Source: Callipepla californica brunnescens
Taxonomy: Eukaryota; Chordata; Aves; Galliformes; Odontophoridae
Length of the DNA: 64,000 nucleotides
NCBI GenBank assembly: GCA_023055505.1
Contig: JALIRH010000049.1
Location: forward strand, 3,658,001-3,722,000
Direction of reading: 5' to 3'
Numbering within the stretch: the stretch's first letter is position 1; each line of letters opens with the position of its first letter. The position numbers and the translations under genes were made by a program. Positions 38,401 to 53,500 of this stretch are shown one piece after another. A model generated the notes under the pieces. The model made no database searches. It saw only the letters and a list, made by a program, of their open reading frames with translations, and was not told the DNA's origin.

Positions 38401-39429
38401 TAGGGATCAATGGGATTATAGGAATCAATGGGGCAATAGGGACCATTGGGACCATAGGAATCAATGGGGTTATAGGAATCAATGGGGCCATAGGGATCAA
38501 TGGGGCCATAGGTATCAATAGTGCCATAAAAATCAATGGGGCCATAGGGATCAATGGGACCATAGGAATCAATGGGACAATAGGAATCAATGGGGCCATA
38601 GAACTCAATGGGGGCATAGAACTCAACGGGGCCATAGTGATCGATGGGGCCATAGGGATCAATGGGGCTATAGGGATCAATGGGACCATAGGAATCAGTG
38701 GTGCCATAGGAATCAGTGGGGCCACAGGAATCAATGGGGCCATAGGAATCAATGGGGGCATAGGAATCAATGGTGTCATAGAACTCAAAGGGGCCATAGG
38801 GATTAATGTGCCACAGGAATCAATGGGACCCTAGGAATCAATGGGGCCATAGGAATGAATGGGGACATAGAACTCAATGGGGCCATAAAGATCAATAGGG
38901 CCATAGGAATCAAAGGGGCCATAGGAATCAATGGGGCCATAAGGATCAATGGGGCCACAGGAATCAATGGGACCATAGGAATCAATGGGGCCATAGGAAT
39001 CAATGGGGCCAAAGGAATCAATGGGGCCATAGTACTCAATGGGGGCATAGAACTCAATGGGGCCATAGGGATCGATGAGGCCATAGGGATCAATGGGGCC
39101 ATAGGGATCAATGGGACTATAGGAATCAATGGGGCCATAGGAATCAATGGAGCCATAGGGATCAATTGGGCCATAGGGATCAATGGGGCCATAGAACTCA
39201 AGGGGGGCATAGGGATCAATGGGACCATAGGAATCAATGGGGCCATACTGACCATTGGGACCATAGGAATCAATGGGGTTATAGGAATAAATGGGGCCAT
39301 TGGGATCAATGGGGCCATAGGGATCAATAGGGCCATAGGTATCAATGGGGCCGTAGGGATCAATGGGACCATAGGAATCAATGGGGCCATAGAACTCAAT
39401 GGGGGAATAGAACTCAATGGGGCCATAGT
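35431..39429 (+). repeat. EcoRI-delimited modules before the 11.1-kb duplication
   Basis: A single EcoRI unit at 35431 and a pair at 37142/37179 bound a 1,711-bp module with its GGTATAATAGG marker at 35512. The next module has the marker at 37296, AATTTGGGCGTAG near 37,618 and a -1/+1 cassette near 38,040-38,066. From about 38,220 the order (GGGGTCAATGGGGACATAG, ATTGGGACC, ATTAATGTGCCACAGG near 38,804) resembles 45.2-45.7 kb. The last part carries several private substitutions, such as CATACTGACC near 39,245 and AGGAATAAATGG near 39,285. Confidence 0.65.
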
Positions 39430-42400
39430 GATCGATGGGGCCATAGGGATCAATGGTGCCATAGGGATCAATGGGACCATAGGAATCAAAGGGGCAATAG
39501 AACTCAATGGGGACATAGGGATCAATGGGACCATAGGAATCAATGTGGCCATAGGGACCAATGGGACCATAGGAATCAATGGGGACATAGAGCTCAATGG
39601 GGCCTTCGGGATCAATGGGGCCATAGGGATCGATGAGACCATAGGGATCAATGGAATAATAGGATTAATTGGGCCACAGCGATCAAAGGGAACATAGGGA
39701 TCAATGGGGCCTTAGGAATCAATGGGGCCATAGGGGTCAATGGGGACATAGGAATCAATGGGGCCATAGAACTCAATGGGGCCATTGGGATCAATGGGGC
39801 CAAAGGAAACAATGGGACCTTAGGAATCAATGGGGCCATAGGAATGAAAGGGGCCATAGAACACAATGGGGCCATAGGGATCAATAGGGCCATAGGAATC
39901 AATGGGGCCATAGAACTCATAGGGGCCATAGGGATGAGTGGGGCCATAGGAATCAATGGGGCCATAGGGATCAAAGGGGCCATAGAGATCGATGGAGCTA
40001 TAGGAATCAATGGGGCCATAGGAATCAATGGGGCCATAGAACTCAATGGGGCCATAGGAATCAATGGGGCCATAGGGACCAAAGAGACCATAGGAATCAA
40101 TGGGGCCATAGGAATCATTGGGGCCATAGGGATCAAAGGGGCCATAGGGATCGATGGGGCCATAGAAATCAATGGCGCCATAGGGATCAATAGGGCCGTA
40201 GGAATCAATGAGGCCATAGAACTCAAAGGGGCCATAGGGATGAGTGGGGCCATAGGAATCAATGGGGCCATAGGGATCAATGGGACCATAGGAATCAATG
40301 GGGCCATAGGGATCAATGGGGCTGTAGGGATCAATGGGGCCATAGAACTCAAAGGGGCCATAGGGATCAAAGGGAACATAGGAATCAATGGGGCCATAGG
40401 GATCAATGGGGCCATAGGCATCAATGGGACCATAGGAATCAATGGGGCCATAGGAATCAATGGGGCCATAGAACTCAAAGGGGCCATAGGGATCAAAGGG
40501 AACATAGGAATCAATGGGGCCATAGGAATCAATGGGACCATAATAATCAATGTTGCCAGAGGAATCAATGGGGTCATAGGAATGACTGGGGCCATAGAAT
40601 TCAATGGGGCCTAGGGGTCAATAGGGCCATAGGAATCAATGGGGCCATAGAACTCAATGGGGCCATAGGGATGAGTGGGGCCATAGAACTCAATGGGGCC
40701 ATAGAACTCAACGGGGCCATAGGAATCAATGGGGCCACAGAACTCAATGGGGCCATAGGGATCAATGGGGCCATAGAACTCAATGGGGCCATAGGGATCA
40801 TTGGTGCCATAGGAATCAGCGGGGCAATAGGGATCAATGGGGCCATAGGAATTCAATGGGGCCATAGGGATCGATGGGACCATAGGAATTCAATGGGGCC
40901 ATAGGGATCAATGGGACCATAGGAATCAATGGGGCCATAGAGCTCAATGGGGCCTTCGGGATCAATGGGGCCATAGGGATCAATGAGACCATAGGGATCA
41001 ATGGTATAATAGGAATCAATGGGGCCACAGCGATCAATGGGAACATAGGGATCAATGGGGCCATAGGAATCAATGGGACCATAGGGTTCAATGGGGCCAC
41101 AGGAAACAATGGGACCCTAGGAATCAATGGGGCCAGAGAACTCAAAGGGGCCATAGGGATGAGTGGGGCCATAAAAATCAATGGGGCCATAGGGATCAAA
41201 GGGACCATAGAGATCGATGGAGCCATAGGAATCAATGGGGCCATAGGAATCAATGAGGGCATAGGGATCAATGGGGCCATAGGAATCAATGGGGCCATAG
41301 GAATCAATGGGGCCATAGAACTCAATTTGGGCGTAGAACTCAATGGGGCCGTAGGGATCGATGGGGCCATAGGGATCAAAGGGGCCATAGGGATCAATGG
41401 GGCCATAGGGATCAAAAAGACCATCGGAATCAATGGGGCCAGAGGAATCAATGGGGCCATAGGAATCAAAGGGGCCATAGGAATGAATGGGGCCATAGAA
41501 CTCAATGAGGGCATAGAACTCAATGGTGCCATAGGGAACGATGGGGCCATAGGGATCAATGGGGTCATAGGGATCAATGGGACCATAGGAATCAATGGCA
41601 CCATAGGAATCAATGGAGCCATAGGGATCAATGGGGCCTTAGGGATCAATGGGGCCATAGAGATCGAAGGGGCCATAGGAATCAATGGGGCCATAGGGAT
41701 CAATGGGGCCATAGGGATCAATGGGACCATAGGAATCAATGGGGCAAAGGAATCAATGGAGGCATAGGGATAAAATGGGGCCATAGGGATCAATGGGACC
41801 ATTGGGATCAAAGGGGCCATAGGGATCAATGGAACCATAGGAATCAATGGGGCCATAGGAATCAATGGGACCATAGGAATCAATGGGGCCATAGGAATCA
41901 ATGGGGCCATAGGGATCAATGGGGCCATAGAGATCGATGGGGCCATAGGAATCAATGGGGCCATAGGAGTCAATGGGGCCATAGGGATCAATGGGACCAT
42001 AGGAATCAATGGGGCCATAGGAATCAATGAGACCATAATAGTCAATGTGGCTAGAAGAATCAATGGGACCATAGGTAACAATGGTGTCATAGAACTCAAT
42101 GGGGCCATAGGGATTAATGGGGCCACAGGAATCAATGGGACCCTAGGAATCAATGGGGCCATAGGAATGAATGGGGACATTAAACTCAATGGGGCCATAA
42201 AGATCAATAGGGCCATAGGAATCAGTGGGGCCATAGGGATCAATGGGGCCATAGGAATCAATGGGGCCATAGGGATCAATGGGGCCATAGGAATCAATGG
42301 GACCGTAGGAATCAATGGGGCCATAGGAATCAATGGGGCCATAGGAATCAATGGGGCCATAGAACTAAATGCGGGCATAGAACTCAATGGGGCCATAGGG

Positions 42401-45400
42401 ATCGATGGGGCCATAGGGATCAATGGGGACATAGGGATTAATGGGACCATAGGAATCAATGGGGCCATAGGAATCAATGGAGCCATAGGGATCAATGGGG
42501 CCATATGGATCAATGGGGCCATAGAACTCAATGGGGCCATAGGGAACAATGGGACCATAGGAATCAATGGGGCCATAGGGGCCATTGGGACCATAGGAAT
42601 CAATGGGGTTATAGGAATCAATGGGGCCATAGGGATTAATGGGGCCATAGGGATCAATAGGGCCATAGGTATCAATGGGGACATAGGGATCAATGGGACC
42701 ATAGGAATCAATGGGACCATAGGAATCAATGGGGCCATAGAACTCAATGGGGGCATACAACTCAATGGGGCCATAGTGATCGATGGGGCCATAGAGATCA
42801 ACGGGGCCATAGTGATCAATGGGACCATAGGAATCAATGGGGCCATAGGAATCAATGGAGCCATAGGGATCAATGGGGCCATAGGGATCAATGGGGCCAT
42901 AGAACTCAATGGGGACATAGGGATCAATGGGACCATAGGAATCAATGTGGCCATAGGGACCAATGGGACCATAGGAATCAATGGGGACATAGGAATCAAT
43001 GGGGCCATAGGGATAAATGGGGCCATAGGAATCAATGGGGCCATAGAGCTCAATGGGGCCTTCGGGATCAATGGGGCCATAGGGATCAATGAGACCATAG
43101 GGATAAATGGTATATTAGGAATCAATTGGGCCACAGCGATCAATGGGAACATAGGGATCAATGGGGCCATAGGAATCAATGGGGCCATAGGGTTCAATGG
43201 GGCCATAGGAATGAATGGGGCCATAGAACACTATGGGGCCATAGGGATCAATAGGGCCATAGGAATCAATGGGGCCATAGAACTCAAAGGGGCCATAGGG
43301 ATGAGTGGGGCCATAGGAATCAAAGGGGCCATAGAGATCGAAGGAGCCATAGGAATCAATGGGGCCATAGGAAACAATGAAGCCATAGGGATCAATGGGG
43401 CCATAGGAATCAAAGAGGCAATAGAACTAAATTTGGGCATTGAACTCAATGGGGCCGTAGGGATCGTTGGGGCCATAGGAATCAATGGGTCCATAGGGAT
43501 CAATGGGGCCATAGGGATCAATGGGACCATAGGAATCAATGGGGCCATAGGAATCAATGGGGCCATAGGAATGAATGGGGCCATAGAACTCAATGAGGGC
43601 ATAGAACTCAATGGTGCCATAGGGATCGATGGGGCCATAGGGATCAATGGGACCATAGGGATCAATGGGACCATAGGAATCAATGGGGCCATAGGAATCA
43701 ATGGAGCCATAGGGATCAATGGGGCCATAGGGATAAATGGGGCCATAGAGATCGAAGGGGCCTTAGGAATCAAAGCGGCCATAGGAATCAATTGGGCCAT
43801 AGGGATCAATGGAACCATAGGAATCAATGGGGCCATAGGAATCAATGGGGCCACAGGAATCAATGGGACCATAGGAATCAATAGGGGAATAGAACTCAAT
43901 GGGGCCATAGGGATCGATGGGGCCATAGGGATCGATGGGGCCATAGGGATCAATTGGGTCATAGGGACCAAAGGGACCATAGGAATCAATGTGGCCATAG
44001 GAATCAATGGGGCCATAGGGACCATTGGGACCATAGGAATCATTGAGGCCTTTGGAATCAAAGGGACCATAATAGTCAATGTGGCCAGAGGAATCAATGA
44101 GGCCATAGGGATCAATGTTGTCATAGAACTCAATGGGGCCATAGGGATCAATGGGGCCACAGGAATCAATGGGACCCTAGGAATCAATGGGGCCATAGGA
44201 ATGAATGGGGACATAGGAATCAATGGGGCCATAGGGATCAATGGGGCCATAGGAATCAATGGGACCGTAGGAATCAATGGGGCCATAGGAATCAATGGGG
44301 CCATAGGAATCAATGGGGCCATAGAACTCAATGCGGGCATAGAACTCAATGGGGCCATAGGGATCGATGGGGCCATAGGGATCAATGGGTCCATAGGGAT
44401 CAATGGGGCCATAGGGATCAATTGGGCCATAGGGATCAATGGGGCCATAGAACTCAAAGGGGCCATAGGGATGAGTGGGACCATAGGAATCAATGGGGCC
44501 ATAGGGACCAATGGGACGATAGGAATCAATGGGGCCATAGGAATCACTGGAGCCATAGGGATCAATGGGGCCATAGGGATTAATGGGGCCATAGGGATCA
44601 GTGGGGCCATAGGGATCAAAGGGACCATAGGAATCAATGGGGTTATAGGAATCAATGGGGCCATAGGGATCAATGGGGCCATAGGGATCAATAGTGCCAT
44701 AAGTATCAATGGGGCCATAGGGATCAATGGGACCATAGGAATCAATGGGGCCATATGAATCAATGGGGCCTCAGGAATCAATGGGGCCATAGGAATCAAT
44801 GGGGGCATAGGAATCAATGTTGTCATAGAACTCAATGGGGCCATAGGGATCAATGGGGCCACAGGAATCAATGGGACCCTAGGAATCAATGGGGCCATAG
44901 GAATGAATGGGGACATAGAACTCAATGGGGCCATAAAGATCAATAGGGCCATAGGAATCAATGGGGCCATAGGGATCAATGGGGCCATAGAGACCGAAGG
45001 GGCAATAGGAATCAATGGGGCCATAGGAATCAATGGGGCCACAGGAATCAATGGGGCCATAAGAATCAATGGGGGCATAGAACTCAATGGGGCCATAGGG
45101 ATCGATGGAGCCATAGGGATCAATTGGGCCATAGTGATCAATGGGACCATAGGACTCAATGGGGCCATAGGAATCAATGGAGCCATAGGGATCAATGGGG
45201 CCATAGGGGTCAATGCGGACATAGAACTCAATGGGGCCATAGGGATCAATGGGACCATAGGAATCAATGGGGCCATAGGGACCAATGGGACGATAGGAAT
45301 CAATGGGGCCATAGGAATCAATGGAGCCATAGGGATCAATGGGGCCATAGGGATTAATGGGGCCATAGGGATCAGTGGGGCCATAGGGATCAATGGGACC

Positions 45401-45795
45401 ATAGGAATCAATGGGGCCATAGGGACCATTGGGACCATAGGAATCAATGGGGTTATAGGAATCAAAGGGGCCATAGGGATCAATGGGGCCATAGGGATCA
45501 ATAGTGCCATAAATATCAATGGGGCCATAGGGATCAATGGGACCATAGGAATCAATGGGGCCATAGGAATCAATGGGGCCTCAGGAATCAATGGGGCCAT
45601 AGGAATCAATGGGGGCATAGGAATCAATGGTGTCATAGAACTCAATGGGGCCATAGGGATTAATGTGCCACAGGAATCAATGTGACCCTAGGAATCAATG
45701 GGGCCATAGAAATGAATGGGGACATAGAACTCAATGGGGCCATAAAGATCAATAGGGCCATAGGAGTCAAAGGGGCCATAGGAATCAATGGGGCC

Positions 45796-48700
45796 ATAGG
45801 GATCAATGGGGCCATAGGAATAAATGGGACCATAGAAATCAATGGGGCCATAGGAATCAATGGGGCCAAAGGAATCAATGGGGCCATAGAACTAAATGGG
45901 GGCATAGAACTCAATGGGGCCATAGGGATCGATGGGGCCATAGGGATCAATGGGGCCATAGGGATCAATGGGACCATAGGAATCAATGGGGCCATAGGAA
46001 TCAATGGAGCCATAGGGATCAATGGGGCCATAGGGATCAATGGGGCCATAGAACTCAATGGGGCCATAGGGATCAATGGGACCATAGGAATCAATGGGGA
46101 CATAGGGACCATTGGGACCATAGGAATCAATGGGGTTATAGGAATCAATGGGGCCATAGGGATCAATGGGGCCATAGGGATCAACAGGGCCATAGGTATC
46201 AATGGGGCCACAGGGATCAATGGGACCATAGGAATCATTGGGGCCATAGAACTCAATGGGGGAATAGAACTCAATGGGGCCATAGTGATCGATGGGGCCA
46301 TAGGGATCAATGGTGCGATAGGGATCATTGGGACCATAGGAATCAGTGGGGCAATAGAACTCAATGGGGACATAGGGATCAATGTGACCATAGGAATCAA
46401 TGTGGCCATAGGGACCAATGGGACCATAGGAATCAATGGGGACATAGGAATCAATGGGGCCATAGGGATCAATGGGGACATAGGAATCAATGGGGCCATA
46501 GAGCTCAATGGGGCCTTCGGGATCAATGAGACCATAGGGATCAATGGTATAATAGGAATCAATGGGGCCACAGCGATCAAAGGGAACATAGGGATCAATG
46601 GGGCCTTAGGAATCAATGGGGCCATAGGGGTCAATGGGGACTTAGGAATCAATGGGGCCATAGAAATCAATGGGGCCATAGGGATCAATGGGGCCAAAGG
46701 AAACAATGGGTCCTTAGGAATCAATGGGGCCATAGGAATGAATGGGGCCATAGAACACAATGGGGCCATAGGGATCAATAGGTCCATAGAACACAATGGG
46801 GCCATAGGGATCAATAGGGCCATAGGAATCAATGGGGCCATAGAACTCAATGGGGCCATAGGGATGAGTGGGGTCATAGGAATCAATGCGGCCATAGGGA
46901 TCAAAGGGGCCATAGAGATCGATGGAGCTATAGGAATCAATGGGGCCATAGAACTCAATGGGGCCATAGGGATTTATTGGGCCATAGGTTTCAATGGGGC
47001 CATAGGGATCGATGGGGCCATAGGAATCAATGGAGCCATAGGGATCAATGGCGCCATAAGGATCAATGGGGCCATAGAACTCAATGGGGCCATAGGGATC
47101 AATGGGACCCTAGGAATCAATGGGGCCATAGGGACCAATGAGACCATAGGAATCAATGGGGCCATAGAACTCAATGGGGCCATAGGGATCAAAGGGGCCA
47201 TAGGGATCGATGGGGCCATAAAAATCAATGGGGCCATAGGGATCAATAGGGCCGTAGGAATCAATGAGGCCATAGAACTCAAAGGGGCCATAGGGATGAG
47301 TGGGGCCATTGGAATCAATGGGGCCATAGGGATCAATGGGGCCATAGGAATAAATGGGACCATAGAAATCAATGGGGCCATAGGAATCAATGGGGCCAAA
47401 GGAATCAATGGGGCCATAGAACTAAATGGGGTCATAGAACTCAATGGGGCCATAGGGATCGATGGGGCCATAGGGATCAATGGGGCCATAGGGATCAATG
47501 GGACCATAGGAATCAATGGGGCCATAGGAATCAATGGAGCCATAGGGATCAATGGGGCCATAGGGATCAATGGGGCCATAGAACTCAATGGGGCCATAGG
47601 GATCAATGGGACCATAGGAATCAATGGGGACATAGGGACCATTGGGACCATAGGAATCAATGGGGTTATAGGAATCAATGGGGCCATAGGGATCAATGGG
47701 GCCATAGGGATCAACAGGGCCATAGGTATCAATGGGGCCACAGGGATCAATGGGACCATAGGAATCATTGGGGCCATAGAACTCAATGGGGGAATAGAAC
47801 TCAATGGGGCCATAGTGATCGATGGGGCCATAGGGATCAATGGTGCGATAGGGATCATTGGGACCATAGGAATCAGTGGGGCAATAGAACTCAATGGGGA
47901 CATAGGGATCAATGTGACCATAGGAATCAATGTGGCCATAGGGACCAATGGGACCATAGGAATCAATGGGGACATAGGAATCAATGGGGCCATAGGGATC
48001 AATGGGGACATAGGAATCAATGGGGCCATAGAGCTCAATGGGGCCTTCGGGATCAATGAGACCATAGGGATCAATGGTATAATAGGAATCAATGGGGCCA
48101 CAGCGATAAAAGGGAACATAGGGATCAATGGGGCCTTAGGAATCAATGGGGCCATAGGGGTCAATGGGGACTTAGGAATCAATGGGGCCATAGAAATCAA
48201 TGGGGCCATAGGGATCAATGGGGCCAAAGGAAACAATGGGTCCTTAGGAATCAAAGGGCCATAGGAATGAATGGGGCCATAGAACACAATGGGGCCATAG
48301 GGATCAATAGGTCCATAGAACACAATGGGGCCATAGGGATCAATAGGGCCATAGGAATCAATGGGGCCATAGAACTCAATGGGGCCATAGGGATGAGTGG
48401 GGTCATAGGAATCAATGCGGCCATAGGGATCAAAGGGGCCATAGAGATCGATGGAGCTATAGGAATCAATGGGGCCATAGAACTCAATGGGGCCATAGGG
48501 ATTTATTGGGCCATAGGTTTCAATGGGGCCATAGGGATCGATGGGGCCATAGGAATCAATGGAGCCATAGGGATCAATGGCGCCATAAGGATCAATGGGG
48601 CCATAGAACTCAATGGGGCCATAGGGATCAATGGGACCCTAGGAATCAATGGGGCCATAGGGACCAATGAGACCATAGGAATCAATGGGGCCATAGAACT

Positions 48701-48855
48701 CAATGGGGCCATAGGGATCAAAGGGGCCATAGGGATCGATGGGGCCATAAAAATCAATGGGGCCATAGGGATCAATAGGGCCGTAGGAATCAATGAGGCC
48801 ATAGAACTCAAAGGGGCCATAGGGATGAGTGGGGCCATTGGAATCAATGGGGCCA
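45796..48855 (+). repeat. 1,530-bp tandem duplication inside copy 1 (85 units)
   Basis: The GGAATAAATGGG unit at 45817 recurs at 47347, 1,530 bp on, and the order of dozens of variants between them is repeated. The first sub-copy spans about 45,796-47,325 and the second about 47,326-48,855. Towards the end the offset becomes 1,529 bp because the second sub-copy has a 17-bp unit (AATCAAAGGGCCATAGG) near 48,251. The second also has GCGATAAAAGGG for GCGATCAAAGGG near 48,107 and GTCATAG for GGCATAG near 47,431. Confidence 0.92.
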
Positions 48856-50228
48856 TAGGGATCAATGGGACCATAGGAATCAATGGGGCCATAGGAATCA
48901 ATGGGGCCATAGAACTCAATGGGGCCATAGGGATCAAAGGGAACATAGGAATCAATGGGGCCTTAAGGATCAATGGGGCCATAGGGATCAATGGGACCAT
49001 AGGAATCAAAGGGGCCATAGGAATCAATGGGGCCATAGAACTCAATGGGGCCATAGGGATCAAAGGGAACATAGGAATCAATGGGGCCATAGGAATCAAT
49101 GGGACCATAATAATCAATGTGGCCAGAGGAATCAATGGGGTCATAGGAATGACTGGGGCCATAGAATTCAATGGGGCCTTAGGGATCAATAGGGCCATAG
49201 GAATCAATGGGGCCATAGAACTCAATGGGGCCATAGAACTGAACGGGGCCATAGGAATTAATGGGGCCACAGAACTCAATGGGGCCATAGGGATCAATGG
49301 GGACATAGCAATCAGTGAGACCATAGGGATCATTGGTGTACTAGGAATCAGCGGGGTAATAGGGATCAATGGGGCCATAGGAATTCAATGGGGCCATAGG
49401 GATCGATGGGACCATAGGAATTCAATGGGGCCCTAGGGATCAATGGGACCATAGGAATCAATGGGGCCATAGAGCTCAATGGGGCCCTCGGAATCAATGG
49501 GGCCATAGGGATCAATGAGACCATAGGGATCAATGGTATAATAGGAATCAAAGGGGCCACAGCGATCAAAGGGAACATAGGGATCAATGGGGCCATAGGA
49601 ATCAATGGGGCCATAGGGGTCAATGGTGCCACAGGAATCAATGGGACCCTAGGAATCAATAGGCCCTTAGGAATGAATGGGGACATAGAACTCAATGGGG
49701 CCATAAAGATCAATAGGGCCATAGGAATCAATGGGGCCATAGGAATCAATGGGGCCATAGGGATCAATGGGGCCATAGGAATCAATGGGACCGTAGGAAT
49801 CAATGGGGCCATAGGAATCAATGGGGCCATAGGAATCAATGGGGCCATAGAACTCAATGGGGGCATAGAACTCAATGGGGCCATAGGGATCGATGGGGCC
49901 ATAGGGATCAATGGGGCCATAGGGATCAATAGGACCATAGGAATCAATGGGGCCATAGGAATCAATGGAGCCATAGGGATCAATGGGGCCATAGGGATCA
50001 ATGGGGCCATAGAACTCAATGGGGCCATAGGGATCAATGGGACCATAGGAATCAATGGGGCCATAGGGACTATTGGGACCATAGGAATCAATGGGGTTAT
50101 AGGAATCAATGGAACCATAGGGATCAATGGGGCCATAGGGATCAATAGGGCCATAGGTATCAATGGGGCCATAGGGATCAATGGGGCCATAGAACTCAAT
50201 GGGGGAATAGAACTCAATGGGGCCATAA

Positions 50229-50552
50229 GATCGATGGGGCCATAGGGATCAATGGTGCGATAGGGATCAATGGGACCATAGGAATCAATGGGGTAATAGA
50301 ACTCAATGGGGACATAGGGATCAATGGGGCCATAGGAATTCAATGGGTCCATAGGGATCAATGGGACCATAGGAATCAATGGGGCCATAGGGACTATTGG
50401 GACCATAGGAATCAATGGGGTTATAGGAATCAATGGAACCATAGGGATCAATGGGGCCATAGGGATCAATAGGGCCATAGGTATCAATGGGGCCATAGGG
50501 ATCAATGGGGCCATAGAACTCAATGGGGGAATAGAACTCAATGGGGCCATAA
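50229..50552 (+). repeat. 324-bp tandem repeat (18 units), copy 1 end
   Basis: A 17-bp unit, GGCCATAAGATCGATGG, lies with its AAGATCG at 50227 and again at 50551, exactly 324 bp apart. The bases between include an EcoRI unit at 50336 followed by GGGTCC, a GGACTATTGGGACC unit and GGGTTATAGG. The unit just upstream of 50,229 has the same order, so at least two tandem copies exist before the copy-2 junction. Confidence 0.9.
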
Positions 50553-53500
50553 GATCGATGGGGCCATAGGGATCAATGGTGCCATAGGGATCAATGGGAC
50601 CATAGGAATCAAAGGGGCAATAGAACTCAATGGGGACATAGGGATCAATGGGACCATAGGAATCAATGTGGCCATAGGGACCAATGGGACCATAGGAATC
50701 AATGGGGACATAGAGCTCAATGGGGCCTTCGGGATCAATGGGGCCATAGGGATCGATGAGACCATAGGGATCAATGGAATAATAGGATTAATTGGGCCAC
50801 AGCGATCAAAGGGAACATAGGGATCAATGGGGCCTTAGGAATCAATGGGGCCATAGGGGTCAATGGGGACATAGGAATCAATGGGGCCATAGAACTCAAT
50901 GGGGCCATTGGGATCAATGGGGCCAAAGGAAACAATGGGACCTTAGGAATCAATGGGGCCATAGGAATGAAAGGGGCCATAGAACACAATGGGGCCATAG
51001 GGATCAATAGGGCCATAGGAATCAATGGGGCCATAGAACTCATAGGGGCCATAGGGATGAGTGGGGCCATAGGAATCAATGGGGCCATAGGGATCAAAGG
51101 GGCCATAGAGATCGATGGAGCTATAGGAATCAATGGGGCCATAGGAATCAATGGGGCCATAGAACTCAATGGGGCCATAGGAATCAATGGGGCCATAGGG
51201 ACCAAAGAGACCATAGGAATCAATGGGGCCATAGGAATCATTGGGGCCATAGGGATCAAAGGGGCCATAGGGATCGATGGGGCCATAGAAATCAATGGCG
51301 CCATAGGGATCAATAGGGCCGTAGGAATCAATGAGGCCATAGAACTCAAAGGGGCCATAGGGATGAGTGGGGCCATAGGAATCAATGGGGCCATAGGGAT
51401 CAATGGGACCATAGGAATCAATGGGGCCATAGGGATCAATGGGGCTGTAGGGATCAATGGGGCCATAGAACTCAAAGGGGCCATAGGGATCAAAGGGAAC
51501 ATAGGAATCAATGGGGCCATAGGGATCAATGGGGCCATAGGCATCAATGGGACCATAGGAATCAATGGGGCCATAGGAATCAATGGGGCCATAGAACTCA
51601 AAGGGGCCATAGGGATCAAAGGGAACATAGGAATCAATGGGGCCATAGGAATCAATGGGACCATAATAATCAATGTTGCCAGAGGAATCAATGGGGTCAT
51701 AGGAATGACTGGGGCCATAGAATTCAATGGGGCCTAGGGGTCAATAGGGCCATAGGAATCAATGGGGCCATAGAACTCAATGGGGCCATAGGGATGAGTG
51801 GGGCCATAGAACTCAATGGGGCCATAGAACTCAACGGGGCCATAGGAATCAATGGGGCCACAGAACTCAATGGGGCCATAGGGATCAATGGGGCCATAGA
51901 ACTCAATGGGGCCATAGGGATCATTGGTGCCATAGGAATCAGCGGGGCAATAGGGATCAATGGGGCCATAGGAATTCAATGGGGCCATAGGGATCGATGG
52001 GACCATAGGAATTCAATGGGGCCATAGGGATCAATGGGACCATAGGAATCAATGGGGCCATAGAGCTCAATGGGGCCTTCGGGATCAATGGGGCCATAGG
52101 GATCAATGAGACCATAGGGATCAATGGTATAATAGGAATCAATGGGGCCACAGCGATCAATGGGAACATAGGGATCAATGGGGCCATAGGAATCAATGGG
52201 ACCATAGGGTTCAATGGGGCCACAGGAAACAATGGGACCCTAGGAATCAATGGGGCCAGAGAACTCAAAGGGGCCATAGGGATGAGTGGGGCCATAAAAA
52301 TCAATGGGGCCATAGGGATCAAAGGGACCATAGAGATCGATGGAGCCATAGGAATCAATGGGGCCATAGGAATCAATGAGGGCATAGGGATCAATGGGGC
52401 CATAGGAATCAATGGGGCCATAGGAATCAATGGGGCCATAGAACTCAATTTGGGCGTAGAACTCAATGGGGCCGTAGGGATCGATGGGGCCATAGGGATC
52501 AAAGGGGCCATAGGGATCAATGGGGCCATAGGGATCAAAAAGACCATCGGAATCAATGGGGCCAGAGGAATCAATGGGGCCATAGGAATCAAAGGGGCCA
52601 TAGGAATGAATGGGGCCATAGAACTCAATGAGGGCATAGAACTCAATGGTGCCATAGGGAACGATGGGGCCATAGGGATCAATGGGGTCATAGGGATCAA
52701 TGGGACCATAGGAATCAATGGCACCATAGGAATCAATGGAGCCATAGGGATCAATGGGGCCTTAGGGATCAATGGGGCCATAGAGATCGAAGGGGCCATA
52801 GGAATCAATGGGGCCATAGGGATCAATGGGGCCATAGGGATCAATGGGACCATAGGAATCAATGGGGCAAAGGAATCAATGGAGGCATAGGGATAAAATG
52901 GGGCCATAGGGATCAATGGGACCATTGGGATCAAAGGGGCCATAGGGATCAATGGAACCATAGGAATCAATGGGGCCATAGGAATCAATGGGACCATAGG
53001 AATCAATGGGGCCATAGGAATCAATGGGGCCATAGGGATCAATGGGGCCATAGAGATCGATGGGGCCATAGGAATCAATGGGGCCATAGGAGTCAATGGG
53101 GCCATAGGGATCAATGGGATCATAGGAATCAATGGGGCCATAGGAATCAATGAGACCATAATAGTCAATGTGGCTAGAAGAATCAATGGGACCATAGGTA
53201 ACAATGGTGTCATAGAACTCAATGGGGCCATAGGGATTAATGGGGCCACAGGAATCAATGGGACCCTAGGAATCAATGGGGCCATAGGAATGAATGGGGA
53301 CATTAAACTCAATGGGGCCATAAAGATCAATAGGGCCATAGGAATCAGTGGGGCCATAGGGATCAATGGGGCCATAGGAATCAATGGGGCCATAGGGATC
53401 AATGGGGCCATAGGAATCAATGGGACCGTAGGAATCAATGGGGCCATAGGAATCAATGGGGCCATAGGAATCAATGGGGCCATAGAACTAAATGCGGGCA

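Larger units (their letters stand above)
39430..50552 (+). repeat. 11,123-bp higher-order repeat, copy 1
   Basis: The copy starts at the GATCGATGG that follows AGT near 39,430 and ends at the same point of the next copy at 50,553. Shared features include the AGGATTAATTGGGCC unit (39,662/50,785), the EcoRI pairs, the -1/+1 cassette (41,767/52,890), the 1,530-bp duplication and the 324-bp duplication. The offset is exactly 11,123 bp at every marker checked, so no indels separate the copies. I found seven substitutions: 41997, 43735, 44051, 46066, 46285, 47463 and 48849. The length is 618 units less one base. Confidence 0.95.

Noticed and set aside
45817..45830. AATAAA in AGGAATAAATGG units as polyadenylation signals
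   Set aside because: They come from a single C-to-A change in the unit, occur in only some copies, and lie near no gene.
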